From: Solenopsis invicta
Taxonomy: Eukaryota > Arthropoda > Insecta > Hymenoptera > Formicidae
DNA length: 64,000 nt
Assembly (NCBI RefSeq): GCF_016802725.1
Contig: NC_052668.1
Span: 14,179,001-14,243,000, forward strand
Reading direction: 5' to 3'
This document shows, piece by piece, positions 37,901-53,500 of the stretch. The notes below the pieces were generated by a model. That model saw only the letters and a list, made by a program, of their open reading frames with translations. It was not told the DNA's origin and searched no databases. Made by a program: the position numbers and the translations under genes. Positions within the stretch are counted from its first letter, which is position 1, and every line of letters begins with the position of its first letter.

Positions 37901-40900
37901 AATCGCCGTACGTGCTGCTTTATTTTTTAGCGAGAGAGATCGCTAACGCCGTGGGAGGTAATCGAGATTGGATTTTAAAACGTACAGTCTCCATTGCCAC
38001 GATAGGAGAGAGAACAGTTAATAAGTAATTCTAAAGAATCTACTTAGAAAGAGTTCAAACGTCTATAATCTGCTTACGAAGAAGATATTCTTCCTTCAAT
38101 GATCACAACGCAAATTGGAATGGAGAATGCGATATCTTTATATAATATTATACGATGTTATCGTAGCAACTTTGCTTCAAGACTTGCTCGACTGTTTTGC
38201 TCGCAGCTTTAGTGAGCATTCCTGTAATATTGCAAATATATGACTCGCAACATAAACAGATATAAACGAATTGACGTGCGCCCTGCAAACAGACATCTAC
38301 TGTTTGCATTCCGGCGAGATGATGGATTTATGCGCGCGTTGCCTCGTGAACGGAGGTTCCGTATAACGTTCGGGCGCGGCGAACGTGAGAGAAACGGGCG
38401 GGCATATCGGATGAGGGATGTCTCGACGGCGCGGCGTACGGCGAACGCTGAGCGGTTGGTGAGTGTACGCGAAGGAAAACGATAGAAGTAGTCCAATGGG
38501 TGGAGCACCTCGTTGAGTGTACCTTAGGGTTGAGCCCGCTGCCCTGTCTGAGGAAGGTACCGGTGATGAACCAGAAACTGTTGCTGACGGTAAACTGGTT
38601 CTCGACTACGTCGCTCTCGGCCAGACACGGGTGCGGATTGTTCCACTCGTACGGGCTGAAGCGCGCCATCACGAAGAGGGTGAAGCTCACGAGCATGTAG
38701 GCGGCGAGCACGTAGAGCCAGATCTCGACCGCCAACGGATTCATGAAGGAGAAAAGCCGTGTCGGCTGACTGGACGGCACCTAAATTACGTCACGCTACG
38801 ATTTTAATTAAAACGGATCCCGTTTCGTGGTGCGACGCGACGCGACGCGACGCGATGCGACGCGGCGCGACGCTGCGGGCTGACACGAGTCAACTTTCAC
38901 GACGATCCTGGGCATTCAAAGGCTCTTTACGCGAACCTTTTCGTTGAGGAAAGAAAATTCGCGGAACGCGCAATGCAGGTTATTTGACAAATTAATTTTC
39001 ATATTTAATTAAATGAATTTAAATCACATTGAGTTATACAAATGCATCTTGCAAATGCATATTAATATTATCATAGAATAATTAAAGCTTCTATTTACGT
39101 TTCTCATTATACAGTAAGTTATAATGACGTGCTCATGAAAGCGAAAATCACTTTTATTAATATATGTTAATGCAATGCATAAACTGAAACACAATCAAGA
39201 ATTGAACATTAGAGACATAAACACGTATACTTTGATGGAAGGATAAAATAGATTATTATCATGTCACTCATATGACCTAAAGCGCTAATGTACATTATTT
39301 AAGTAAAATTTAAGTGAAAAAAAGGTATAATTTTTTCATAAAATTATACAATTTAAAATAAAAGACGACTGATGGACGGTATTAACTCACCTTAAATAAG
39401 ATTCCAATACCAAGATTCATAAACGGCTTTGTGAAGTCTATTACGCTTTCCCTAGCATAATTAATCGTCATGGAGGCAACCGCTAGATCCGCTCTCTGAA
39501 AGAATTACGGTATCCAAGAGTATTAAGAAAATTCAATTTCCTTGATAAAGTTGAAGTCAAAGTTATATAAAAACAGAGATGCTTATAATATCATGGAAAA
39601 CAGTTGAAATTAATATCGCACAGAGTTTTTATTTAAAAAAAGCAGGTATCTATTATTGAAGTTAGTTTCGTAGAACGTTTCCTCTTAAACGGATAAAAAT
39701 AATCAAGACATACCACGGAACATTTACTCCAAGCAGATACGTTTTTTAATATGTAAATGTATCGTAAATGCATAAATTATTGATAAACTCTTCTTTCATG
39801 TTTGCGTTGGAAAATAGTGGATGAATTTTTTATGAACGTACGAGCATCGCGAACTATAGAACAGCATTCGTATGTCATCTTCCGTTTTAGAATATCCGCC
39901 TACGGTTTCGTAGGTTTCCAGGTTAGTTCCAAGGTGTCGTTCCTTTTTATAAGAGGCAGATTGCTTTGCATATTTTATAAACCGCTGATCTTCGGTATTC
40001 AAAGAGTAGGCTGGGGAAATGAGTTGCGAATTTTGCGAGGTACACGGTTTTTTCGTCTCTTTGCTTCTCGTGTTTCAAATTAACGCGAGCTGCACGAATT
40101 TTTAATAAGAAGCTACAATTGTGGTTTCCCCATAATGCATGTACTTTTTTTTTATTGACATTGGTTCTTGAGAAAGCTAAAATTAAAATTGATTTATTTT
40201 TTCTTTTTGTCATTTTTCTTTCCTTGTTTATTGCGCAATATTGTAAGCTTCTCGCAATGTAAAAAATAAAACAATCAAAGTTTTTAGTTGTTCAAATTGC
40301 TTAATACATAAAAATATAATTTTGTTGCTGCGTACAATACATATTTTACATAATAAAATGTTGCAATAATAAAATATACAGATATGATTAAAAAAAGGCT
40401 AAGTAATTTATGTATCAAAACCAATGCAACTTGTAATCAAAGTTTTTAACAATCTCGTAATTATATGTATATGTACTACGGTACGTGTATTGCATTATCA
40501 ATAATAGGCTTGAATTATTTATCTATGAAAGCAAAGCATTATCTCGGATAGAGAGGAATATGTTATATCATGACGAAATTAACATGATGAAATCAATTCA
40601 ACGAATAACATATGCCATCAATTATACATACAATATTGAGTAATCTTACACACGAAAAATAATATGCTATGAAAACCGGTTAGATATTTGTGTCGGATAT
40701 ATCCGTTTAGTTCGTTCATAATTAAAATATTAATGCAAATTAATGTTTTACTTTTAATACATTTTCTTTTAATACATTATCTATTATTCTTTTATGTATT
40801 TACTTTATGCGTGTATGTACCAACGTTTAAATTTTACGATCAGAAAATTTTCAGTATTTTTAAAACTATAAAATAGATCCGGATTTATTCTTATCTCAAC

Positions 40901-41483
40901 AATATTTTTGCATAGCAACTGTACGCACAACTTTTTTTTACAAATAACATACGATTTCGTTTTTAAATGCGCTTACATCCATCGTTTTTTTATACAGCAC
41001 GATTCTCTGTTTTTATCTCGTTTCAATGATGAAACGAGGTAAAAACTTGAAATCTAATAAAGATTCTCTTTTTAGACATTTCCGCTTCCCGACGCATTAA
41101 CGTTTACTGGTAATGTTTTCCGTTTTTCGTTGAAAATTCGTACGTATACGAGCATGTATATTCTTCTTGCTAGTGCTGACTACATAGATGCGATCGCAAG
41201 GAAACAGTGCGAATAGAGAACTATTTCTCTCCGGTAACGAAAAGACAACATTTACCTTCCTCTGAATATATATGTATATATGTACCCAAAAGAGTCAGAA
41301 TTACAATAAAAAAATTCAAAGAAAAATTGTTGACGTTGAAAAATATCAGGATCGTTTACTTTTACATTTTTTATTTTAATTGTTAATAGATGTGTTTTTT
41401 GAAAAAAGAGATAAAAATAAAAAAGGTTGAATTTGAGACAACAGAAAAATGGTTAAAATAACGATCAGTAACTTTATTTCTAT

Positions 41484-41529
<46 letters not shown>

Positions 41530-44500
41530 ATAGAAATGTTACAATTTAAAAAATGTTAGTACACACACGTGCGCGCGTGTAATAATTAAAGAATAAAAGA
41601 TCCAAATTTTAATGTATTCAGAAATACGTTTTTTGAAGCAAACATTAATAGTGAATTTTTATTACGTAGACGTTTATTAAATAATAAATGTATAATATAA
41701 TAATATAAAGTTAATATTTTATAAGTAGTATATTTGTGTAGTTTAGATTGCAAACTTGCGTCTGTTATTACCTCAATATCTAAGTATCCACAGATATCCA
41801 CATCAAATGGAATTGAAAACAGAAGTTTGTTTATACATATTAGGTTAGAACAAAAATTTGTAACGTTTTATAAGTAAGATTGAAAGACAAATGTTTAAAT
41901 ATTTGTTAGATATTGTGTGCGAATAATTCAAGAATTTTGAATCATCGATGATCAAATTTTAAATTAATCATAAGTATATTTTAATAGTTTCATTTTTATT
42001 TCCAGCGCGGCTAGTTTTGTATCGAATTTTTAGATTGACTCTTTTTACCTGAATTTCTTGCACAGTTCATCTTTGCCCCTTTTTTTTAACGAAGAAAAAG
42101 AGGAGGACAGGTAAACCATGCAAGAAGTTCAGTTAAAAAGAAAAGGTCTAAACATGATTCAAAATTCTATTGGAACTATTCCAATTCGGATTTTGCAGAT
42201 TCGAAAATGAATCGAATTGAATCTACTGTCATTCGATTCGAATTAGAATTATTCGCACATCTCTAGTAATAAATGTAAATCATTTCTATTGACTTAAATA
42301 TTTTCTGACTAAAAATGAAGCGTGTATAATTCTTGAAATGTTGATTGATCATGCATTGTTAATTTGATCGCACTTTGCGTGTCCCAATTTAATATTGTAA
42401 CAATTAATTAAGCTTCAATTTGTTGTGGAAATTATGCGAACATTACGTGTGCGCCTACTCGATCATGCAGACAATAATGGATCGGCGGCACAGATTAAAT
42501 TTGAAAGATGCTCGGAAGCGCATATATCAAACTTTAATTTTAATAACTGCACAATTTTACAATTCAAATGACAGGGAGCAACATCTGCGAGCTGATCTAT
42601 GAATTGAAATATCAAGTACCGTCGTTCGGTCATGGGAAAAATGGTTAATCTAGGTGATTCTTGTATCCCACTACAGGTTTAATGAAATTCCCCGCGCGAT
42701 GGATTTATTGCGACATGCTAGCGGAAATTTACTTTGCTTTGCATATAAAATCGGCCTCTTGGGTCGCGTGTACTCATTCTCTCCTATCTCGATATTTTTC
42801 CTAATACACTGTGCTTCCATAATTTCAACAAATTACATTATTAATACATTTGCGGTCTAAATTAACTTCACACAATAAAAGAAACAACATTAATATTAAT
42901 CATTTCCACTAATAAACTAATATTTTTGTTATTGTGAATATTCTCGACAATTGGGAGAATAAAGTTTATTATCTAATTGTATAATTAATTATTTTTCACA
43001 AATATTAACGTAATTAACAATTATTCATCTGAAATTATTTATTGCCTTGTAATCCGTTTAATTTCATTTCTTAATAATATTGAATTATATCACAAATTAT
43101 CGTGAGGAAAGGATGATCTACATATTTTGTCTTACCTTGTCCATGAGCTCACGCACAATTCCATTCCACTCCTTTGTCTCAGGATCGTATACCCCGTACA
43201 AGTGATCGGGTACCAATTTGATTGCGTATTGGAAACCGACTTGGCCAGCGATACACTTGAGCAAATCGATGCAGAAGCCCTCGAACCTCGCGTTACCAGT
43301 CAAATTCTTGTCTTCTTTTACCATGACGTAGGGTCTTTCCTATGGAAGATTGGATCTCACTGATAGATAGATAGTAAAATTGTGCTTATCGTGACAGGGA
43401 TAGAGGTAAATCCTTAAAAATTCTTATTTTCGGGAGAGATGGCTATATTAAAGGAAAAAGGTGGGAAAGAAGCCAACGTTCAATGTGAATATATAGCACT
43501 TGTCTGACTGATCGCTTGTCCCTCAAACATTTCATTTCCCTGATGCTACCATGAATTTTTCATTTTTCTGAAAGTACACAATAATGCCGATAAAATGTTC
43601 CTTCGATCAACTAAGACTTTTCCTAATATCACAATCTGTGATTTTGCTACTTTCTTTGCTTGAAATCTCCTCTAAATTTTTGGACAAAAACGTCTCGTGA
43701 GAAACACATAAGATAACAATTAATCAAATTACGAATTCTCATGCATTCAGCACGTCGTCAAAAGACAGAAATAATTAAGACTGCTGTAATATTCCTCATT
43801 TATCATACTCAATTATTTTAGAATTAATTTAACATGAAAATATTAAAAAATTTAGCCACGATTCACAATTCGCTAGATATTATATAAATAATATCTAGTA
43901 TTTATAAAAATACATAAAGTTGTTATCTGATTAAAATGTGAACACTTCATCTCTACGCAGCGTAACAAACTTACTCGGTTATGTTTAAACCAGCTGTCAT
44001 ATCGCCACGTGATTCACACTCATGTAGTATGCTTAATGATTAATTTTAACGCTACGAGGGTCACAAACGTGACTAAATTGGATGCAAGGTGACATTACCT
44101 CTCTCGTCATCACCACAAGTGTGATGTTGGCTGTCGTGGTCTCGTAAAAGGCGCTTAAATCCGTGATGTTAATACCGGACTCGGATTTCCATTCGCCGAC
44201 CTTAACAAGCTCCTCTTTTTTCAGTTTTAAGAGATCCAACTTGAAATTGTTTCTCTTCCCTTCGTTAAACTCAATATGTCCGGTTAGTCCGTGTAAGCCT
44301 GCCTGCAACAGGAACACTAGTATAAATGTAAATCCGAATCGATTAAATTCGTTGTCATTAGCTTGTATCAGTACTAAATAAATAAATGAGTGGAGATATG
44401 TCTTTAATTTTATATATTATAAATTGTCCTCTTAATATTTTTAATTCCACGAACAAAATTTGAGATTGCATAGAGCAAGAATGTAGCAAGAATGCTCTTC

Positions 44501-47500
44501 GTTTTCATGAAAATGTATACAGTTTGGTCGTATAATTCTTCAAAGTTTTATATCTCTACTATTTAAATATAGGTGGGATGGTGAAAAAATTGCATTTTTA
44601 TGTAAATATAGTAGATATCTTCCATGGGGAGATAACAGTACCTTGAAGTTGTATCTAATAACTGAAGCGGAACTGGATATCACCGTCCAAACTGATGTTA
44701 AAACGCGAAGATCGAAAAATAATAAAACTCTCATACGCAACATTATACTCATAACTATAATAACGAACTCAGCCGGATTTACCGTTCGTTAAATCATGCA
44801 CGTGTCTGATTCTCGTTAAATTTATTTTTCCTCCGCGTCCAGTAGCGGAACGCCATACACACACAATTCATTGCTGGCGGCCTACATTTCAGGATGCATA
44901 CAGCCGGCGAAATTTTTCGCATTAATTACCGTTTGCGGTTTACCGACGGTTTGCGCGTAGTTTATTTGATTTATATCTCTTCTTTTTTAAAACACGTCCG
45001 CTCGCGAGGTGAAATATTTATTTAAAATGTGCTTCTTCTTAAACTCGATCTATTCTATCAGTAGAATAGAATGAATTTAAAAATTTCATATTTTTATACA
45101 AATATTTTTATTATCCTGTTGAACCTGATGATCGGATAAGTAATAGTATTCCGAATGTATTTCACGCGGTTTTACCAAATAAAATATCGCCATCCGTCGT
45201 CTATTTAACGCATTAAATGTTTTAAATACTGTGGTCTGATATATGCATGGTCATATCACTTTTTGGACGCATCTCATGCTTTATTCCACTTATAATTGGA
45301 ATTTAATCGGAGATGATTGCTGTGCGGAATGCGAATAGGTTTATTACGTAAAAAAGATAAAATAATCGATATCTCATCTACATTGAAAGGACGCAGCAAT
45401 TCGGATAGATTTTTATGTGAATATCTTGTTCCCTTGTTTTTCAATCCATGCAATGAAAGTAAAGTCCAATTTAAAGGAAAATATTTCATTTGTTGCATGC
45501 AGTATTTTATATTTTTTTACAAAAGACTTCGTATATAAATATAAAAAAAATTATATTGCAAATATCGTTTATTATTAAATATAACAAAATAATTCATATA
45601 GATAAAAAACTATTATTAAAAAATTTTAATGAATATTCTTGTCTCTAAAATGCATTATTACTGATTCAAGAAAATCTTTAGCTGTGAAGTGATAAGTTAT
45701 TACATTATTTGAATTATCTCAGCCGTAATAAAAAATGCATTTAAATGGGGATGAAAAGTTTTACGATTTTATGCATTGACGCACTTGTTAATGATTTGGT
45801 AAAGGCCGACGTACAGAAGTATGACGGTTCTCGCTTATCTGCGTTTCGCGCAGTTATCTCCGGCATATTTTTACAATCTTTATAATTCCGTAAAACGCAT
45901 TGTCAAATTATTTTGAAAAAAAAAAGGGAAATCGTTTTCCATCAATCTGGCAGGCGGCGTGAGAATTTTAGCAGTGATTCTACGGCCAGGATTTTTTTTC
46001 CAGGCTGTCAGTAGCGGTATTGCGGATTAAACGTGGATCGATAAATCTTTGCCGCGATATCTCGTCAGTGCCGACATCGACCGAGCCGGTTTGCAAAATC
46101 AAAAATACGCCGATGCTCGCGAAACAAATGGTAAGCGCGCCGGAAGTAACCGGCGCTGCAGTGCACAGTGCCGCATGTATTTTCGGTACTCGACGTGCTC
46201 TCGTCCAACGCATACGCACGTTAATTACGCTATGCGTGCGTCGATGCATCACGCGTGTAACACTATTACATTCGCGTGTATTTTACACAACGGAATACGT
46301 AGTTCAGGATATGGAAGTACGTTGCGGTATGTATGAATACAGCTTTAAAAAAAGGAAGAAAAAACGTGAAACTATAGTTTGTGAAATATTGAAATATTGA
46401 TTTACGAAATATCCGAATTATTTATTATAAGATATGCTTTTTTATTTTTATTTTAAAAACAGCCGAAGTTTTGCTATTTAATAAATTATTAAAAAATATG
46501 AAAATTAAAGTTATATCCTCAAAAAAATTTAAAGATTTAAAGTCAATTTGGAGTAATACAATATGTAAAAAATATATATTTACGAATATATATTTAGAAT
46601 TTGTATATGTTTATTTAATCCTAGAATGTTACGATGTGTGAATTTTTCAGGTACTAATTCAGGTACTACATTTAGATACTAATCCAAAGTTTGTGCAGTT
46701 TACATATATATTTTTGTTCTTAAAATTTTTATATTTTAAAATATTTTATAATTTTTTTTTATAATGAAGTAGTGATGGTTTAGTCATTTTAATATCTTGT
46801 CATTTATAAAGTAAGAAAAAAATATAATAAAATTTTTGAAATTGTAAAAAGATTTCTTTGTTTTCTAATTATATAGATAAATTTTTAACACCAGATAAAT
46901 TTTAAACACCAGAAAAACATGATTAAGGCCCTCTAGCTTTAAGAGTCTAAATTTTACTTATATAAGAATCTCCCTTTTTCTTTCCTTGGTATACTTTTTA
47001 TTAATGTATTTATTACGTATTGTATAATTATTTATTACACTTTGCAAATCGGAATTCTTCATTGCTATATCTGTCTTATATTTTGCCAAAGTTGTCGTAT
47101 TTTTATATCATATAATATTTATCTGTGACTCACAATCAGAACTATTGGTTTACATTTCTCGTTTACTTGCATTAATGTGTACACACTATATATGCTGGCG
47201 AATTGTATTCTCGTCGATAGCGAACATAAATCCATTTACTAGCTTTCAGAGTTGCATTGTTTACGTTATCCAAGTGATATCAAAACGTATTAGAAATAAG
47301 GCATTGCCATTATCATTGTTACATTGAGCTACAGAGTATTTATTTTATTTTTATGCACATAATATTAAACACGTGCAGTGAACTCGATTGTTAGGTATAA
47401 TTGTAATTTTATTTTATTATCAGAATGTTGAATTTTCATAAATTATTTAGATCGTTAGAATAAATAGTCCAGAGGGTAAACTTTACATAATGTATAATAA

Positions 47501-50500
47501 TTGATTCAGAATTTTCATACTCATTTTATATAGGAAAGTAATGTAATTTTAATAAATATTAAATTAAAATGCAAAACTGAATTATAATTATGAGTTTTCC
47601 ATAACAATTATTAATTAACGTATTATATAATTATTTGATAACATAAGTGTTGATCATTTTATTATAATTGAAGCTAAAAAGTGCATTCTGCATTACGTTA
47701 CATAATACAATCGAGAAAAATACTTTTTATAAATAATGTTTTACAACGACAAATAAATTTTTTGAAAGCTTTCTGAATAAACAAATCTTTGATTTATTTG
47801 ATGTATAATTTAGTTGTATATTCAAAGCTTTAGAAAGCAGAATTCAAAACAAAAATATTTTCTTGCCCGCTTTTATTTCAACATGCATTTTATTCATTTA
47901 AAGTTTTTAAACATTTCACATTTTCACTAAATACATTTTACATATTTTGTAATAAAAAGGTTGATTAATTATTTTATATACTCGATCGGCTGTTTCTTAT
48001 TCACGTGCATTTACTTTGCCTGAACCTTCTGGGGTATATCTTGCACATATATTTTCACACCTTTAGAGTACTGAAGTGTACTTGGGCAGACTTCAAAGCC
48101 ACAAAAACCGCCTATACTTGCCGAGGTACATTAATCTTGCCGCTTTTGCAACGTGTTTTAGCTTTCAGTGTCCAGCTCGGATTACTTAAACGGTGTAAGA
48201 TTTGTGAAGGTCTCTAAGCGTAAACTGTAAACGTGTAAAACTTGAGAAAATTATAAAGCAATTAATATCATATATATTAATATACTTTACAGTGAGAAAA
48301 TAGTCAAAATAGTATTGTATTATAGCCACAATAATATAATGAAATGTGTACATGATTGGAAGAAAGATTGCTTGGCGATGAAGAATTTAGAGCGACAGTT
48401 AAACTTTTTGTAATAAAATTACCAAGCGGTTTCCTGCTTGATTCAAATATTATGACAGTAATACCGGTTTAAAATATTAAGCTGGCCATTATCTGCCTAA
48501 CATTACCTAAATATACATGCAGATGGATAATTTACCGGATTGCTCATTTATTTACTCAGTTATTCACAGAACGGCAGAAATGGCGGACACGATTATTCCG
48601 TTAATAGGATATGGTCACGTCGGAAGCTGCCAGTTTCCCGTCGCGCAGGATTTAAATGTATACGCAGAGAGCAACCGCGATAGTGTACTTGCCCGCGGTA
48701 TACTATCTCTTCGCGGCACGCTATTTATTTCGGATTTAACATGAAAGGAACGTCAATAACCAATACGGTGCAGTGACGTTTTAGAAAGTACCACGAGATG
48801 AGAGAGCGTTGATATTTACGAACGAGTGGATGCTATACGTGAAAGAAATAGAGCAAACGGACTTTACAGAAACTTTCATAATTTCTGCGGTAAAATCCTT
48901 TTTCTCTCTTTCTTTTTCCTCTCTCTCTTTTTCTCTCTTTTTGTTTATTTAGAACTACGAACACTTCTTTATTGCTTGATAACTCTGTACGACTTGACCG
49001 AGGGCTGCAGTGCATCTGGATAATAAAAATATTGCAAGGTGAAATAATGTAAAAGAAAAAAAAAACAGCTTATATATTGCGGTATATTACGCTGTACATT
49101 CCTTTTCACCAACAATCGTGGATGATATACCGCTGAAAATCGTGTCCGTATGGTCAAGAAAATTTAGAAAAATTGTCACGACTCTTCGATCTCTTCCTTC
49201 ATTTTCGCACGTTTTAGATTATTCCGAGTGTCCGGACTTTTCTACGAGCTTTCAATTTTCTTTGTCGTTGCAGAAACTCTATCCCGTAGGAAGAATGATA
49301 CAGGAATAATTTGAAAGGAGCCATGATTTATATAAACTTATAAATATGATAACATTTTTTTAAAAGTGTGCTCGACGTTACGTATTTAATGTATCTAATT
49401 TAAAAATCGTTTGTAGAGCGTTCGGAAAGATGTCAAAATAAAAGGTAAAATTAAAATAACTTTGTAAAAGCATTGAAATTAATTTTGTTATTTTTCACTG
49501 TTAATTTCATTATCTTATGTAATCAAATTTAATACTATTCAGCAATAATTCTAATGGAAATGCTCTTGGAGTTAATTGCGTCTCCTCGCCGAAACGTCAC
49601 TGTTACACTGTATATCAGAGCTCGAGTTAATGCTGTTTACGCAAAATGCATTATTGCATAAGCAGGTAGCTGTGCAAGAGGCATTGGTCTCTTTGGGAAA
49701 CAATTTCTCAATATAGCATCATCATTATTAATTATACACGTTTATCGGGCAATTTTTTAATGAAAAATTTATATGATGGTTCTTTTGGGATTGCGAACGT
49801 CGTATTTAATCGAGAACATAAATATATTTTTAATCAAAAGAGTTTTCACGTTATTATTTTGTATAAAATTCATTATTTAGTACAAAACTCAGTATTTGTT
49901 ATTAAAATATATACTGAAAAAAATATATTGAAGAAAAAGAAATTTTTTTTGTTTTAGTAAATCAGTGTGCGGATAATTGTAAACACATTTTCTTAAAATA
50001 AGGAATTGTATTTGATAAACGTAATTTTCCTGTTCAGTAAATCATTCACTAAATATAAAAAATTATTTTATACAATACAATCAATATTTATTAAAATGTA
50101 AATTTAATTTTAATTTTAATTAAATCTAATTTTAATAAATATAATTTACTAAAGTTAGGAAAATGTTTTTTTAATGTATTCAATATAATTCAATCACGAA
50201 AGTAATCTGTATAATTTTTTCAAAACTTTTTTCTACTTTTCAGGCAAGTTTTATAGCAAATTCGATTCGGTGCACTAGTACGCACTGGTGCACATAAAAA
50301 ATACTAATTTAACCTACGTGTAATAGTGACATATCACATATCTTTTGTCGATTTCTGTACGACGGCTTTAATGTGCATCAGTGCGCACTAGTGCGTCCAA
50401 TCGAATCCGCTAATAGATTCCGGCTTGAAAGAAGGACTGTTCTTTTTTGCGATGAATTCGTTAAGTCATCTTTTTATTTCTTTAACTTTTATAAATCTTT

Positions 50501-53500
50501 TGTCAGATGTGTTGCTTTGTCTGACAAATAGAACGAAACAAATGATAAACTCAAGACGTTATGTACAATGAGTATACCCCGGTGCAGTAAAACATCTCAG
50601 CCAAGTTAAAGTATATCTGCAACTGGCAATGATAGAAAAAGGCTATCGCTCAATAATTGTTGACCTGGTGTAATGAGATTAAAGATACATTATAGCAACT
50701 TGGCTTGGTAGCATGCTTAGATTGACAAAAAATTTAGAAATGTCGAAGAAATAAGGAAACAGCTTGATAATTCATCGCAAGTAAAAGCAATTAGCATTTA
50801 TTGAGCTGGAATCTGTAAATTGCCTGAAAGTTGGAGGAAAGCATTGAGAAATAATGAAGATTACTTTTATGATTGAACTATGTCAGTATGATTCGACAAT
50901 AAATACTGAAATAATTTATAAAAAAACAGTGAATTATTTACCTGTGCATCTAATAAATATAAAAATTATTTTGATTTTTAATGAAGAAAATAATTGTATA
51001 TTTCCACATTTGGAAATATACTATATTATGTTTACATGGGTACGACTTGGTATTTCTCACATCTTTTTGTAGACTTTTTTAAATTAAAACATTGTGAACA
51101 ATATCCGAAGGAAAATCAGCGCTTTAATTCCGTCTCAGTTTAACTCGACAAACAATCTTTATTTACTTTACCAGAACGAGAAGTAGCCTTAAACCGCTTT
51201 TCCTCCCTGATCACGATTAAAATGCGTCTTCCGCTTTCCCTCAACAAACACTTCAACCTAAAAGTTCTAGAATCCTTCTTTAAGGATTTAAAAGTCTTGT
51301 ATCTTGTAATGGCAATTTGCGAATTTCAAATAAATCTCTGCAAATATAAAGAGATCCCTTTACTCAGATTTTTCATAGATAATAATAATGGATAATAATG
51401 TGAATCTGTGTGGATTTTTTATTCACGGTTAAGATAAATGCCAAATAATTCAAGAATTTCTTGATTAACAAAAAAATATTTTGGATCCGAAAGTTTGAAC
51501 TCCGCTTAATTCATCATTGTCGCATCTAATAGGGAGGACTTATGTCGGTTGCACTTGGGTAATAAAACTCGGTGCTACATGCGGGATCTAAAGTCATGGG
51601 CAGCACGTACGCGCGAGTTTACGTACGTGTCTCTCGTATGACGCGGTCGTGCATTCGGGATGGTTGCCGTGCATGGAAAGCGCGACCATGGTGGCTAAAG
51701 GAGGAGAAAGCCCTCCGAGGTGAGGTTTCTAGGATGTAGCTATTTGCTAAATACGTTGTTCAATTATTCATGTGTCAACGCTGCTTTCCTTCCGTTGCCT
51801 CCTATATGTTTGCGGCTTATCGGTAGGTGACTACCAATCTCTGCCGAGCAACGAACGGCTTTTGATCATCAAGACGGTAGCAATTTTTTTTTTTTACAGT
51901 TTTCTTCGCGAATCGTATCATCCCGCAAAGCTCTGAATAAAAGATGCTGCATCTTGACACGTATATTCTGATTCGTTCGTGACTGAGATTATTATAAGAA
52001 AGGAATTGTCGTTTGTTTTACTCAAGTTAATACTTTGTTATGCTTGCATCGTTAGATATTAACAATAATGATAAACTTTCATCATTTGCAAACAAAAAGA
52101 TGGTCAAAAAATTTTAAACACTTGAAAAGATTATAGGAAAAAAATTAAGTACAGAATTCTTAAGCACTGGTAGATAAGTAGAATTTAAATTACTCTAGAG
52201 CGTTAGTCATTCAATCTGTGAAAAAAAAACAGTGTATTTACATTCGTTTTTTTATTATTACTAATTATAACTTAGCGAGACAATAAAATTTAACAAAAAG
52301 TTAATAAATGAATAATTAATAAGTTAAATTAACAATGTTAATAATTCAAAACAATTAATGAATTAAATTATATATGTTAACATATAATTTAATTCATTAA
52401 TTGTTGTGATTGACATTGTCAATTTAATTTATTAATATGTATAATTAAATTATAGATTATTCATTATTGACATTGTCAGTTTAATTTATTTATACATATA
52501 TAATCAAATTACAGATTTTCATTCTTTACTTTTGACATAATTATTTTATATTCAATTATTCCTTTATACTCAATATGTTCATGACTCTTTGTTAATAAAA
52601 ATATCTAAGAAGTTAAATAATTTATGTTCTATATTTTGGCAAGTTTAAATATTTCTCTTACGTAACATAACACTGCTTTTGAAACCTACAATCCGTGTTT
52701 TCGTTTAATTAAACTAGAAGTGCAGTACATTAGTATATGGAATTGATTTTATGTAAATTTTGAGAAAAATATATGTTCTCTTTTTACGACCGACTGCTGC
52801 CAAACTTCGGTTGGCAAAAACCGAGGGGGTATGCGTTTCACGGAAGTGGATTGGTTGCAACCAAAGAGATCTCCGTAATTACAATATACGAGTATATCCT
52901 TATCAACTTTTGGCTGCAGACTTCTTATTAATCAAGCTTTACAGCACATAACTATTACGCGTTTGTACGCACGTTGTGTAATTTGCAATTTCTTTTTAAA
53001 GCTAAGAGAACGCGATAATTTACATTACGCTTGAATTTTTACTCAAAGATCTCGGAATCGTCAAAATTGTAAAGGTGGCAGTCTTGCAAAGAAACGTACA
53101 ATCGACCAGGATTGTCGGATGTCATTACATCAATTTATCTTCGAGCCCGATTTCGAGAAACGTTCCGCCGGAAAACGTTCCGAGAAGCGAGCAGTTATAA
53201 GTGAATAAACAAGCAAGTCGCTCCGCGCGGCATTCCTCGCCCCACCCCGCCATCGCCAACCCGAATGTCGTCGCGTTGTTATTTACCCTTGATTGTTTTG
53301 GTCGCGCGACCTGCTCCGCACGGGCGCACACCGTGTCCGCAGTATATTAAGGTACGAGCACGCATAAGCAGCTCCAACCGAAGCGTCTCGATTACTTACC
53401 GTGTCAAGAAATGTAGCCAGCAAGACGTGCGTGGATCAGATTTTTTAAGTAATCGTGCTTATCGATTCGATGTACTTATCGATGCGGAGCGTACGACTAA

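Larger units (their letters stand above)
39500..43130 (-). other. Receptor intron, no gene seen
   Basis: AT-rich intron between S1 exons, containing a TA microsatellite and one MITE-like element. No supported frame. Confidence 0.55.
44305..53200 (-). other. Part of an 11.5-kb receptor intron, no gene seen
   Basis: Mostly AT-rich. Mixed patches at 45950-46330 and 48000-48240 hold short open frames on both strands without domains. Contains the MITE at 50256-50410. Confidence 0.5.

Noticed and set aside
45980..46400. Open frames on both strands, one with a hydrophobic stretch (GALTICFASIGVFLILQ)
   Set aside because: Position and phase do not fit a receptor exon and there is no recognisable family. 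A chance frame in a balanced-composition patch is more likely.
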